Source: Actinomycetota bacterium
GTDB lineage: Bacteria > Actinomycetota > Actinomycetes > Nanopelagicales > Nanopelagicaceae
Assembly (NCBI GenBank): GCA_009702465.1
Contig: WLHY01000008.1
Coordinates: 1-14,126 of the forward strand
Length of the DNA stretch: 14,126 bases
Reading direction: 5' to 3'
The translations under genes and the position numbers were made by a program. Shown here piece by piece: positions 1 to 5,463 of this stretch. The notes under the pieces were generated by a model. That model did not search any database and was not told the origin of the DNA. It worked only from the letters and a program-made list of their open reading frames with translations. Within the stretch, counting starts at the first letter, position 1; each line of letters begins with the position of its first letter.

Positions 1-544
1 AACCAGTTGAAAGAGGTGGCGTCACCCACCCCTTGTCAGTTAGAAGAAGAAGATTTGCTAAGCCGGTTTCAACAACCTCATCTCGCTGGTTAATGAAGAT
101 GGCATCATCAAAACCAAAGCTCTCTGCGTATCTAAGCGCCGTAATTGAATCAATGTATGAGAGAGATTTAATTCCAGCAATTAGCGAATCACTGTTCTTG
201 ATATACGGAAACCTGGTCAATGTGGCACTTTCTGAAATCTCGGCAACAGGTTGTAAGGTTAAAAACCATCCACCATCGCCCAGGCAGATTATTCGTAATC
301 TATTTCTGCCGATCTCATCAATTAAAATTTTAGAAATAGCTAGCTCTACATCGATCTTTGCCGGCGTACTTATCAATACCTTTGCTGCAGATTTCTGGAT
401 TCTCGCGAAGTGGCGGTCCCAAGCGATAACATTTTGATCAATAGTAAGGATCGTTTCAAACACCCCATCACCACGAAGGAGTGAGCTGTCAATAGGTAGT
501 GGATTTGTACTCTCAGATACCACTCCATTAAAAAAGATTTTCAT
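1..544 (-). CDS. pabC: Aminodeoxychorismate lyase-like class IV aminotransferase (C-terminus cut off)
   Basis: Reading the minus strand from ATG at 544 gives an open frame of 181 codons that runs off the window edge. It has the fold-type IV PLP enzyme signatures: LLRGDGVFET at residues 22-31, the region around the presumed Schiff-base lysine (GIKSLSY, Lys126), and FGFDDAIFINQRDEVVETGLANL at about 143-165, where the glutamate of the EVVET block normally contacts the PLP ring nitrogen. Known role of the family: 4-amino-4-deoxychorismate to p-aminobenzoate plus pyruvate, in folate synthesis. The motifs alone do not exclude a branched-chain or D-amino-acid aminotransferase; the tight coupling to pabB (the pabB TAA and this ATG share base 544) is the main reason for the PabC call. 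About 80-100 C-terminal residues are missing because of the window boundary. Confidence 0.85.
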   Translation of the reverse strand, partial: MKIFFNGVVSESTNPLPIDSSLLRGDGVFETILTIDQNVIAWDRHFARIQKSAAKVLISTPAKIDVELAISKILIDEIGRNRLRIICLGDGGWFLTLQPVAEISESATLTRFPYIKNSDSLIAGIKSLSYIDSITALRYAESFGFDDAIFINQRDEVVETGLANLLLLTDKGWVTPPLSTG

Positions 545-1527
545 TATTTATTTGCTCCAGCGATACTGATCAATCGTTTCGCCTTTAGCTCCGTCTCATC
601 CCACTCTTGTCTTGCATCACTCTGCCAGGTTATTCCAGCGCCAGTACCAAAATGTATTTTGCCATCACCATAACTCCAAAATATTCGAATACCAACTGAC
701 ATTAATGCTTGATCATCCTGGCTCCAACCAATTACCCCGCAGTAGGGACCACGATCGATACCTTCAATCTCTTTAATGCTCTTAAGGGCCGAGCTCTTTG
801 GAGCGCCACTTATTGATCCAGCCGGTGTTAACGCAGCCAATATCTGCGACCATTTAGTGTTGTCTCGCAACCGACCGACAACATCAGAAACTAAATGATA
901 GAGACCGGGATGCTTCTCCGTGGCCAATAATCTTGGTACATCAACTGTTCCGGGCTTACAAATCTGACCAAAATCATTTCTCATTAAATCAACGATCATG
1001 ACATTCTCTGAAAAATCCTTTTCCATAAATACTTCCGTATTTGAAGTGCCCTTAATTGGTGAGCATTTAATCAGATTACCTTCTCTGCTAAAGAAGAGTT
1101 CTGGTGAGGCAGATGCAATCTCTATGCCTGGTAATCTCAAATATGCTGCGTACGGGGATGGATTCTCCTGCAGAATTAGATTTGCCAATCCCAACAATGA
1201 TTGATCGCAACTGTTACTTAAAGTTCGACAGAGGTTTACCTGATACACATCCCCTGCTGCAATTAACTCTTTAACCTTTTCAACATTCCCTTCATACTCC
1301 ATTTGACTTTGAGAGGAGATCCAATCTCTTTGTAATCTTTCCCAAATCGCAAATGGTGGTGGTGCCGATTCAACCTTTTCAAATCTGGCAGCTTGGAAAT
1401 CGCCTTCAAAACTCTTTACCGTTACCCAAAAACCTGGTTTATCTAAAGAGCTAGGATCATTGGAGATCTCTACACACTCCGTGGCTAATTGCCCATCCAT
1501 CCAAAAGATTGAATTAGATAGATCCAT
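544..1527 (-). CDS. pabB: Aminodeoxychorismate synthase component I (chorismate-binding domain)
   Basis: A 327-residue chorismate-binding enzyme that makes 4-amino-4-deoxychorismate from chorismate and glutamine-derived ammonia, the first step of p-aminobenzoate/folate synthesis. Visible motifs: SPELFF (141-146), PIKGT (157-161), ENVMIVDLMRND (174-185), TPAGSISGAPK (234-244), GPYCGVIGW (260-268) and FGTGAGITWQSD (293-304). The lysine in PIKGT (Lys159) distinguishes PabB from TrpE-type anthranilate synthases, which have alanine there. The N-terminal part is short compared with E. coli PabB (about 450 residues), as in compact actinobacterial forms lacking most of the N-terminal subdomain. No amidotransferase (PabA/TrpG) is fused or adjacent here. 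The ATG at 1527 is supported by TACCGT ending exactly 6 nt upstream, predicting a leaderless mRNA. It overlaps pabC by one base, so the pair is probably an operon with coupled translation. Confidence 0.92.
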   Translation of the reverse strand: MDLSNSIFWMDGQLATECVEISNDPSSLDKPGFWVTVKSFEGDFQAARFEKVESAPPPFAIWERLQRDWISSQSQMEYEGNVEKVKELIAAGDVYQVNLCRTLSNSCDQSLLGLANLILQENPSPYAAYLRLPGIEIASASPELFFSREGNLIKCSPIKGTSNTEVFMEKDFSENVMIVDLMRNDFGQICKPGTVDVPRLLATEKHPGLYHLVSDVVGRLRDNTKWSQILAALTPAGSISGAPKSSALKSIKEIEGIDRGPYCGVIGWSQDDQALMSVGIRIFWSYGDGKIHFGTGAGITWQSDARQEWDETELKAKRLISIAGANK

Positions 1528-1533
1528 GTTTGA

Positions 1534-1539
1534 ACGGTA
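1534..1539 (-). promoter_or_regulatory. Predicted -10 element of leaderless pabB promoter
   Basis: On the minus strand TACCGT (matching TANNNT) ends 6 nt before the pabB ATG, placing transcription start at the A of ATG. No convincing -35 is seen. Supported mainly by the identical geometry at seven other genes in the window. Confidence 0.6.
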
Positions 1540-1607
1540 CCTCGTTGCAGCAAAATTGGCGGATGTGCTAACTGGATAGGGATACGATAGATTTCACCCC
1601 TCAGTAT

Positions 1608-1683
1608 GCGGACGTAGCGCAGTTGGTAGCGCGGAACCTTGCCAAGGTTCAGGTCGCCGGTTCGAACCCGGTCGTCCGCTCCA
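1608..1683 (+). tRNA. tRNA-Gly (anticodon GCC)
   Basis: Full cloverleaf: acceptor GCGGACG/CGTCCGC, D-stem GCGC/GCGC, anticodon stem GAACC/GGTTC with loop TTGCCAA (anticodon GCC), T-arm GCCGG-TTCGAAC-CCGGT. Discriminator T at 1680 (as in bacterial tRNA-Gly), followed by an encoded CCA at 1681-1683. It lies 32 nt before tRNA-Cys on the same strand, so the two are probably co-transcribed. Upstream, TACGAT at 1583-1588 could be a -10, but no matching -35 at normal spacing was found. Confidence 0.97.
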
Positions 1684-1715
1684 TATTTTTTTCGCTAATA
1701 AAATGAAAATAGCTA

Positions 1716-1789
1716 GGTCGGATGGCCGAGAGGCGAGGCTCGGGACTGCAAATCCCGCTACACGGGTTCAAATCCCGTTCCGACCTCCA
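1716..1789 (+). tRNA. tRNA-Cys (anticodon GCA)
   Basis: Acceptor GGTCGGA/TCCGACC, anticodon stem CGGGA/TCCCG with loop CTGCAAA (anticodon GCA), T-arm CGGGT-TCAAAT-CCCG region intact. The discriminator is T at 1786, the identity base of tRNA-Cys, and CCA is encoded at 1787-1789. It is followed within 30 nt by the 3' end of the convergent manA gene; only a pyrimidine-rich run (about 1804-1817) and no strong hairpin is seen between them. Confidence 0.97.
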
Positions 1790-1818
1790 TCAACTGCTAT
1801 AAAACTTCTCTTCTTTAA

Positions 1819-2835
1819 TTATGCGCGAGGTGGCCTAGAGATAATTCCTTTAGCTCCCTTTAACTTAAAACTGCCAGCTGCATTCGCAATAACCACTGCA
1901 TCACCAGCTTCTACCTGCATAGCAGTTGAATCGGAGAAATTGATACTTCCAGAACCTTCCAGGATCAGAAGGATGCCAAAACCAGCTTCTACAACTGTTT
2001 CATCACCGGTTAAGAAATCGGCTCTGAAAAAATCATCAGCGATTGAGTTAAAGATTTTGTGCGAGTTGGTTCTCTCTTTCTCAAAGCGAGTGATGATCTG
2101 AGAGACCTCCACTTCACTTAATGGATCTAGCCGCAAAGCATCCAGTGCGACCTCATAACCAAGATCAAGATGGCCATCCTTATCACCATCAACTGCAAAA
2201 CCATCCCATTCAAGCAGGATTGAAAGATCAGTTGGCTCTTGTAACTCTAAGACAAATATTCCCGCCTCGATTGCATGTGGAACGCCAGCCGGTACAAAAA
2301 TTACATCACCCGCTGAAACTTCAAGAAAGATCAATGAATCAAGTAATCCCTGCGAATCATGGTCTTGCACTAACTTTGCAACCTCTGCTTTACTCATTTT
2401 CCGATTAAAGCCAACGCCAACTTTTGCACCAATTGGTGCATCTAAAATAATCCAGGCCTCAGTCTTGCCATGAGTAAGATCTAATTTTTCGGAAGCAAAT
2501 TTGCGATCCGGGTGATAATGAACCGGCAATCTTTGATCTGGATCAAGCAGCTTCACCAATATTTCAGTAGAGCTGCCATATTTTTTTACATGGTCAGCTC
2601 CCAACCAATGCTTGGGATCCTTTACAACCTCATCCCGCAATAATCTGCCATCAGCTAAAAGTGACAACCCATTAACCTTCTCACCAAATCGCGTAGTAGT
2701 TGATGCAATCCACTCCTCTGGCCGCATCGGTCCACCAGGACCCTTTCGAAGTTTGCCAATCCGATTACCGCCTCGATAAAAATGATCAAATTGATTTGAG
2801 GGTAACTTTTCGGCGCTTGGGCTTGGATTATTCAT
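1819..2835 (-). CDS. manA: Class I mannose-6-phosphate isomerase (ManA-type double cupin)
   Basis: 338-residue zinc-dependent sugar-phosphate isomerase interconverting mannose-6-phosphate and fructose-6-phosphate. Seen: RPEEWIASTTT (38-48), the first metal-ligand pair in PVHYH (His106, His108), GKTEAWII with Glu126, and VPAGVPHAI with His187, giving the usual H-x-H / E / H metal set of ManA-like cupins. A second, smaller cupin-like domain occupies about residues 270-330. The length is typical for short bacterial ManA. It is divergent from a second isomerase gene (type II cupin at 2865), with 29 bp between start codons. The start is supported by TAAACT ending 6 nt upstream (leaderless). Substrate specificity is inferred; related double-cupin proteins may isomerise other sugars. 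Confidence 0.85.
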   Translation of the reverse strand: MNNPSPSAEKLPSNQFDHFYRGGNRIGKLRKGPGGPMRPEEWIASTTTRFGEKVNGLSLLADGRLLRDEVVKDPKHWLGADHVKKYGSSTEILVKLLDPDQRLPVHYHPDRKFASEKLDLTHGKTEAWIILDAPIGAKVGVGFNRKMSKAEVAKLVQDHDSQGLLDSLIFLEVSAGDVIFVPAGVPHAIEAGIFVLELQEPTDLSILLEWDGFAVDGDKDGHLDLGYEVALDALRLDPLSEVEVSQIITRFEKERTNSHKIFNSIADDFFRADFLTGDETVVEAGFGILLILEGSGSINFSDSTAMQVEAGDAVVIANAAGSFKLKGAKGIISRPPRA

Positions 2836-2841
2836 CCAGTT

Positions 2842-2847
2842 AGTTTA
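2842..2847 (-). promoter_or_regulatory. Predicted -10 element of leaderless manA promoter
   Basis: TAAACT on the minus strand, exactly 6 nt before the manA ATG. It lies 5 bp from the oppositely oriented -10 of the type II isomerase gene, so the two promoters overlap back to back. Confidence 0.6.
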
Positions 2848-2852
2848 AAGGT

Positions 2853-2858
2853 TAAAGT
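2853..2858 (+). promoter_or_regulatory. Predicted -10 element of leaderless promoter for the type II PMI cupin gene
   Basis: TAAAGT ends exactly 6 nt before the ATG at 2865; no Shine-Dalgarno sequence is present. The corresponding -35 position would lie in the first codons of manA. Confidence 0.6.
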
Positions 2859-2864
2859 TGGCTC

Positions 2865-3206
2865 ATGCTAGAAAAATCTGATCGTCCATGGGGTCGATAT
2901 GAGGTGCTGCAAGAGAGTGCTAACTACAAAGTAAAAAGTATTCACGTAAATCCCGGTCAGCGTCTTTCATATCAGCGTCATCAAAAGCGAGCTGAGCACT
3001 GGTTTGTAACTCAGGGTTCTGGTGAGGTAACAATTGAGGGAGCAATCTCCCAAGTCTGCCCAGGTTCTGTAATTGATATCGCGATAAATCAGCTTCACCG
3101 AATCGCAAATACAGGAGATGCTGAACTTATCTTTATTGAAGTTCAAACCGGAACTTACTTTGGCGAGGATGATATAGAACGTATTGAAGATGATTTTGGT
3201 CGCTAG
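2865..3206 (+). CDS. Stand-alone type II mannose-6-phosphate isomerase cupin
   Basis: 113-residue single cupin matching the C-terminal isomerase domain of bifunctional ManC/AlgA-type enzymes, without the N-terminal GDP-mannose pyrophosphorylase domain. Seen: RPWGRYEVL (7-15), YKVKSIHVNPGQRLSYQ (21-37), RHQKRAEHWFV (38-48), LHRIANTG (77-84), and the characteristic end IEVQTGTYFGEDDIERIEDDFGR (91-113). Putative metal ligands are Gln37, His39, Glu44 and His78. The expected reaction is mannose-6-phosphate/fructose-6-phosphate interconversion, though solo cupins of this family can differ in specificity. Its 3' end contains the predicted -35 of the tRNA-Val promoter. The ATG is supported by TAAAGT ending 6 nt upstream. 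Being next to manA suggests a shared mannose/GDP-mannose role, but two isomerases side by side is unusual. Confidence 0.85.
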   Translation: MLEKSDRPWGRYEVLQESANYKVKSIHVNPGQRLSYQRHQKRAEHWFVTQGSGEVTIEGAISQVCPGSVIDIAINQLHRIANTGDAELIFIEVQTGTYFGEDDIERIEDDFGR

Positions 3207-3212
3207 TAGTAT
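3184..3212 (+). promoter_or_regulatory. Predicted tRNA-Val promoter
   Basis: TTGAAG (3184-3189) and TAGTAT (3207-3212) are separated by 17 bp, a good sigma70-type promoter; the -10 ends 9 nt before the tRNA 5' end. It overlaps the last codons and the TAG stop (3204-3206) of the upstream cupin gene. Confidence 0.55.
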
Positions 3213-3221
3213 TTAAGCCAC

Positions 3222-3293
3222 GGACGATTAGCGCAGCGGTAGCGTACTTCCTTGACATGGAAGGGGTCACTGGTTCGATCCCAGTATCGTCCA
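3222..3293 (+). tRNA. tRNA-Val (anticodon GAC)
   Basis: Acceptor GGACGAT/ATCGTCC, anticodon stem CTTCC/GGAAG with loop TTGACAT (anticodon GAC), T-arm ACTGG-TTCGATC-CCAGT, discriminator A at 3293. Unlike the Gly and Cys genes in this window, CCA is not encoded: the next bases are CTT. The stop codon of the convergent CDF-like gene begins 4 nt after the tRNA, and a decayed copy of the tRNA 3' half lies 627 bp downstream at 3888-3922, as expected of a tRNA used as an integration site. Confidence 0.96.
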
Positions 3294-3296
3294 CTT

Positions 3297-3863
3297 CTAC
3301 TTTCGCCGTTGTGAGTTAATTACTTGTACAGCTGCATCGAAATTCATAACAAAGATTGCCACTCCTATTAACAAATCCGGAATCTGGCTACGCCAGAAAA
3401 AAGTAAGAACGCCTGCGCAAATAATTAAGATGTTGGCAAAAGCATCGTTTCGCGCAGAAAGATAAGCAGCTTTCGCTAACCCGCCCTCGTCTGACTTATG
3501 TCGAGCCAGGATGTAAGCACAATACACGTTGATCATTAGTGCGCCAATTCCAATAATTGACATACCAGCACCATTAGGTACGACTGGTTCATTGAGCCTT
3601 GAAATTGCTGAGTAGATAAAAAGTACGCCAGGCATTAAAAGTAAAAGCGCCAAAAAATAGCTAAGGGCTTTTCTCGCCGCTATGGACCATGCGAATGCAA
3701 TAAAGATTAGTAGATTGATTGATGCATCTTCGAGGAAGTCCAAGCTATCTGATAAAAGGGCAAGTGAGCCAAATACTTGAGCGAATGTAAATTCAACAAC
3801 AAAGTACAATAAATTTAAAATTGCGACAATTGCTACTGTCTTTCGCAAACTATCTAATTTCAT
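3297..3863 (-). CDS. Small CDF-family-like cation transporter (membrane domain only)
   Basis: 188-residue integral membrane protein with about six hydrophobic segments. GSLALLSDSLDFLEDASINLL (about residues 34-54) resembles helix 2 of cation diffusion facilitators, and AYLSARNDAFANILII (about 134-149) resembles helix 5. The metal-site pattern is altered: helix 2 has D-x3-D instead of the common H-x3-D, and helix 5 has S-x3-D in place of H/D-x3-D. The usual C-terminal cytosolic domain (about 80-100 residues) is absent. I chose ATG 3863 over an ATG 21 nt upstream because AGGAG (3873-3869) is well spaced for it. That Shine-Dalgarno contrasts with the leaderless-type starts of the other lead genes. 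The gene fills the interval between tRNA-Val and its degenerate half-copy, so it may be a horizontally acquired cassette. Metal and direction of transport are unknown. Confidence 0.75.
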   Translation of the reverse strand: MKLDSLRKTVAIVAILNLLYFVVEFTFAQVFGSLALLSDSLDFLEDASINLLIFIAFAWSIAARKALSYFLALLLLMPGVLFIYSAISRLNEPVVPNGAGMSIIGIGALMINVYCAYILARHKSDEGGLAKAAYLSARNDAFANILIICAGVLTFFWRSQIPDLLIGVAIFVMNFDAAVQVINSQRRK

Positions 3864-3868
3864 TGGCA

Positions 3869-3873
3869 CTCCT
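3869..3873 (-). promoter_or_regulatory. Shine-Dalgarno of the CDF-like gene
   Basis: AGGAG on the minus strand, 5 nt before ATG 3863; decides this start. A possible -10, TAACAT (3888-3883), would give a leader of about a dozen nt. Confidence 0.65.
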
Positions 3874-3887
3874 ATTAGGATCATGTT

Positions 3888-3922
3888 AAGGGATCATTGG
3901 CTTAATTCCAGTATCGCCCGCT
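3888..3922 (+). pseudogene. Decayed tRNA-Val 3'-half copy (putative att-site remnant)
   Basis: Aligned without gaps to tRNA-Val bases 3261-3295, 27 of 35 positions are identical and all 8 differences are transitions. The copy covers the 3' side of the anticodon stem, variable loop, T-arm and the 3' acceptor strand (ATCGCCC versus ATCGTCC). The T-stem can still pair, but the T-loop TTCGATC has become CTTAATT, so it cannot be a working tRNA, and no 5' half is present. With one inserted base the similarity may extend back to about 3881. Same orientation, 627 bp from the intact gene, flanking a single CDS. Confidence 0.75.
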
Positions 3923-3939
3923 CATGGATCTTTTCCTTG

Positions 3940-3945
3940 TATTAT
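3940..3945 (+). promoter_or_regulatory. Predicted -10 element of leaderless lysE-family promoter
   Basis: TATTAT ends exactly 6 nt before ATG 3952; no Shine-Dalgarno. The upstream promoter region overlaps the end of the tRNA-Val remnant. Confidence 0.65.
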
Positions 3946-3951
3946 TGAGCA

Positions 3952-4560
3952 ATGGTTGCACTTATTCCTGGATTTCTTACAGGGCTATCACTAATCATCG
4001 CAATCGGTGCACAGAACGCTTTTGTAATTCGTCAAGGTTTACTTCGCCAGCATGTTCTGCTGGTTGTTGCTATCTGTGCAATTTCAGATGCTGCACTTAT
4101 TTTTCTAGGAACAGGTGGTCTCGGAACTCTTATTCAAAGCAGACCATCATTACTTGAATTTATTAGGTGGTTCGGAGTTATCTACCTAACCTGGTTTGGA
4201 ATCAGAAGCATTCGCTCTGCCTTTAAGGATCAAAGCTTGATTGCCGGTGAAGGTTCGGTGATCAGCAAATCAAAAATAGTCGCAACATGCCTTTCACTTA
4301 CATTTCTTAATCCCCATGTTTATCTAGATACTGTAATCCTTCTCGGCAGTATCGCTAATCAATTCGAGAACGATCGCTGGTTCTTCGCAGTGGGAGGTGC
4401 TGTCGCAAGCCTGGTTTGGTTTACGACAATAGGTTTTGGAGCTCGGGCAGCTTCGCGATTTATGTCAAAACCGATCTTCTGGAAAATACTTGATTCACTA
4501 ATCGCTGTGGTGATGTTTACAATTGCAATTACATTAGCCTTCTACGACTTTGGAGCGTAA
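3952..4560 (+). CDS. LysE/ArgO-family amino-acid exporter
   Basis: 202-residue membrane protein, the usual LysE/ArgO length, with about six hydrophobic segments. Signature regions: GLSLIIAIGAQNAFVIRQGLLR (11-32), CAISDAALIFLGTGGLG (42-58), and TFLNPHVYLDTVILLGSIA (117-135), the second conserved helix pair with its NPH motif. Members export basic amino acids (lysine, arginine) or analogues from the cytoplasm; the close resemblance of the GAQNAF and NPHVYLDT blocks favours the LysE/ArgO subgroup over RhtB, but the substrate is inferred. The start follows a TATTAT-N6-ATG leaderless arrangement. Its TAA overlaps the next gene's ATG by one base, so exporter and DUF3445 protein are probably co-translated, hinting at a shared nitrogen compound. 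Confidence 0.88.
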   Translation: MVALIPGFLTGLSLIIAIGAQNAFVIRQGLLRQHVLLVVAICAISDAALIFLGTGGLGTLIQSRPSLLEFIRWFGVIYLTWFGIRSIRSAFKDQSLIAGEGSVISKSKIVATCLSLTFLNPHVYLDTVILLGSIANQFENDRWFFAVGGAVASLVWFTTIGFGARAASRFMSKPIFWKILDSLIAVVMFTIAITLAFYDFGA

Positions 4561-5411
4561 TGATGAGATTTGTCTATCCACCACCAGCTGATGGGAAGCC
4601 ATTTCGTCTTAGCATGGGCCTTAGAGAGTTAAATGAGGCAAATTGGCTTGAAGGTGGTTTGGATCTCGCGGATCAGCTAACCGAACGAAAGCGAATAATT
4701 CTTCAAAACAGAGATCAGGTATTTCAAGAGATAGCTGGGCATGATGAAGGTGTTAATTACTTTGCGAAGAAAATTGTTGAAAATCTCGCTGAACACCATC
4801 CAGCTTATTCATTAAGTGGAAGCACCATCCAAAATAATGAGTTAGGTTTCAAGGTCGATCTAACCGCTGATCATGCTTTTGTTCAGCTATCTCAGGTGAT
4901 CGCAGAGGATTTATGTTTATTGCATTATGAGGATAATGTGTGGCGTTTAGTTGTTGCTGTTGTAATTTTTCCTTCCCGCTGGAACCTTTTAGAAAAAATT
5001 GGAAAGAGTATGGATCAAATTCATACGCCCGTTCCCGGCTATAAAACCCAGTTGCAACCATTTATTACCGAAAGCTTTAATAAGATCAAACCAGAGCGTC
5101 CTGTTTGGCGTAAAAACTGGTCGTTGCATGAGAGCGAGTTATTACATGAACCATTCTTTCAAGAGATCCCACCAGTTATCGATAAGTTTTGGTGGCGTAC
5201 GGAACGCCAAACATTAACCGCATCAGCTGATTCAAAGTACTTACTGTTTACGATTAGAAACCGCAGCGAACCTTTCTCCTGGCTCAAAGAGGATCCACAA
5301 GCCGCAGCTAATTTTGCTGCCACCCTTGCAACATTGACGCCAGAAATGTTGGAGTACAAACATTTAGTTGATACGCGTGATCAACTGCTAGATTATTTGA
5401 AATTACCGTAA
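4560..5411 (+). CDS. DUF3445 haem-binding protein (oxidative N-demethylase alpha-subunit family)
   Basis: 283-residue soluble protein with the conserved blocks of DUF3445: FRLSMGLRELNEANWL (15-30), VIAEDLCLLHYED (113-125), WRLVVAVVIFPSRWNLLEKIGKSMDQIHTPVPGY (128-161), RKNWSL (184-189), WWRTERQTL (211-219) and YLLFTIRNRSEP (227-238). The characterised member of this family is the haem-containing alpha subunit of a bacterial oxidative N-demethylase with a PAS-like fold; dimethylamine monooxygenase subunits are related. Partner subunits (flavin/iron-sulphur reductase) are not in this window. The start is ATG 4560, or the adjacent ATG 4563, which is better spaced (7 nt) from GGAG at 4552-4555. 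It overlaps the lysE-family stop codon (TAATG), so it is likely an operon. Demethylation of an N-methylated amino compound is inference; the substrate is unknown. Confidence 0.8.
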   Translation: MMRFVYPPPADGKPFRLSMGLRELNEANWLEGGLDLADQLTERKRIILQNRDQVFQEIAGHDEGVNYFAKKIVENLAEHHPAYSLSGSTIQNNELGFKVDLTADHAFVQLSQVIAEDLCLLHYEDNVWRLVVAVVIFPSRWNLLEKIGKSMDQIHTPVPGYKTQLQPFITESFNKIKPERPVWRKNWSLHESELLHEPFFQEIPPVIDKFWWRTERQTLTASADSKYLLFTIRNRSEPFSWLKEDPQAAANFAATLATLTPEMLEYKHLVDTRDQLLDYLKLP

Positions 5412-5451
5412 TCAAAGAGATCAAAACCGTAAATCACCCATTTCCAGGCCA

Positions 5452-5457
5452 TATGAT
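5452..5457 (+). promoter_or_regulatory. Predicted -10 element of leaderless nitroreductase promoter
   Basis: TATGAT ends exactly 6 nt before ATG 5464. The 52-nt spacer after the DUF3445 gene shows no clear terminator hairpin. Confidence 0.65.
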
Positions 5458-5463
5458 AGGTAA

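Noticed and set aside
33..437. Open plus-strand frame of 134 codons
   Set aside because: It is antisense to the pabC frame, which carries clear class IV aminotransferase motifs; the plus-strand product resembles nothing and has no start signal.
544..1527. Anthranilate synthase TrpE as identity for the chorismate-binding enzyme
   Set aside because: The PIKGT lysine is the PabB form (TrpE has PIAGT), and the gene is coupled to an aminodeoxychorismate-lyase-like gene, not to trp genes.
3297..3884. Longer form of the CDF-like protein starting at ATG 3884
   Set aside because: ATG 3863 has a well-placed AGGAG; the extra seven residues would come from sequence bordering the tRNA remnant and have no ribosome-binding site.
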